6,010 bases of DNA, taken from positions 1-6,010 of the forward strand of contig JAEWFB010000517.1 of NCBI GenBank assembly GCA_023389095.1. The letters run 5' to 3'. Each line of letters opens with the position of its first letter. Position 1 is the stretch's first letter. The notes under the pieces were generated by a model, which saw nothing but the letters and a program-made list of their open reading frames with translations, was not told the origin of the DNA and did not search any database. The translations under genes were made by a program, and so were the position numbers. Origin of the DNA: Actinomycetes bacterium. Its GTDB lineage: Bacteria > Actinomycetota > Actinomycetes > Actinomycetales > Dermatophilaceae. Below, one piece after another: positions 5,948-6,010 of the stretch.

Positions 5948-5953
5948 ACCGTA
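5948..5953 (-). promoter_or_regulatory. Candidate -10 element for the ABC operon
   Basis: The minus strand reads TACGGT (TAnnnT) in the only AT-richer spot upstream of the ATPase. A start about 7 bases downstream would give a leader of roughly 28 bases carrying the GAAGGG ribosome site before the ATG at 5913. This would place the alternative GTG (5947-5949) upstream of the transcript. No clear -35 is seen. Confidence 0.25.
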
Positions 5954-5989
5954 TGCCGCCCGGCTGCGGACCCGCTGGCCGAGGGCGCG

Positions 5990-6010
5990 GCGAGGGCGAG
6001 GCGAGGGCGA
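5990..6010. repeat. 11-bp tandem repeat at the right edge
   Basis: GCGAGGGCGAG (5990-6000) is followed directly by GCGAGGGCGA (6001-6010), a second copy cut by the window end. An imperfect earlier piece lies at about 5981-5989. The period is not a multiple of three, which fits non-coding DNA. I see no gene in 5954-6010. Confidence 0.7.

Noticed and set aside
5914..5949. GTG start at 5949 for the ATPase
   Set aside because: It has no good ribosome site and a non-conserved-looking extension, and it may overlap the -10 candidate. ATG 5913 has GAAGGG upstream.

Overview
The window has the very high GC content, G/C-ending codons and frequent long antisense open frames of a high-GC actinomycete. 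An Intrasporangiaceae-like or related Actinomycetales genome would fit, but I place it no more precisely than that. I see five protein genes, no tRNA or rRNA, no CRISPR array and no transposase.

Left part (1-2214): a LacI-family repressor on the minus strand (1-934, running off the left edge) is divergent from a YbjJ-like major facilitator transporter on the plus strand (1009-2214). The 74-bp gap holds a 29-bp palindrome (948-976) with 14-bp arms around one central base, and each arm is itself a LacI-type operator with a CG centre. This looks like a self-contained cassette in which the repressor controls its own gene and the exporter/permease in response to a small ligand that I cannot identify. 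The repressor gene is abnormal. Where the last third of the effector domain should begin, the sequence jumps back to a copy of its own middle region (1-67 identical to 397-463, offset 396 bp = 132 codons). This is either a recent in-frame tandem duplication or an assembly/chimera artefact at the window edge. It is the most notable observation here.

Middle part (2297-3553, minus): an Eis-like protein, with an N-terminal GNAT acetyltransferase domain, a second GNAT-like domain and a C-terminal sterol-carrier-like domain, converges on the transporter. An 18-bp tandem repeat inserts Val-Asp-Ala-Ser-Gly-Gly copies in the C-terminal domain. A possible stem between the two convergent genes may act as a terminator.

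Right part (3644-5913, minus): an ABC transporter operon. A short ATPase (5257-5913) is followed 11 bases later by a large polytopic membrane protein (3644-5245) with a disordered Ala/Pro/Ser/Thr-rich N-terminus. Together they probably form an ABC exporter of unknown substrate. The right edge (5914-6010) is non-coding as far as I can see and ends in an 11-bp tandem repeat.

I did not find a recognisable novel defence or mobile system. The rest of the window is ordinary actinobacterial chromosome.
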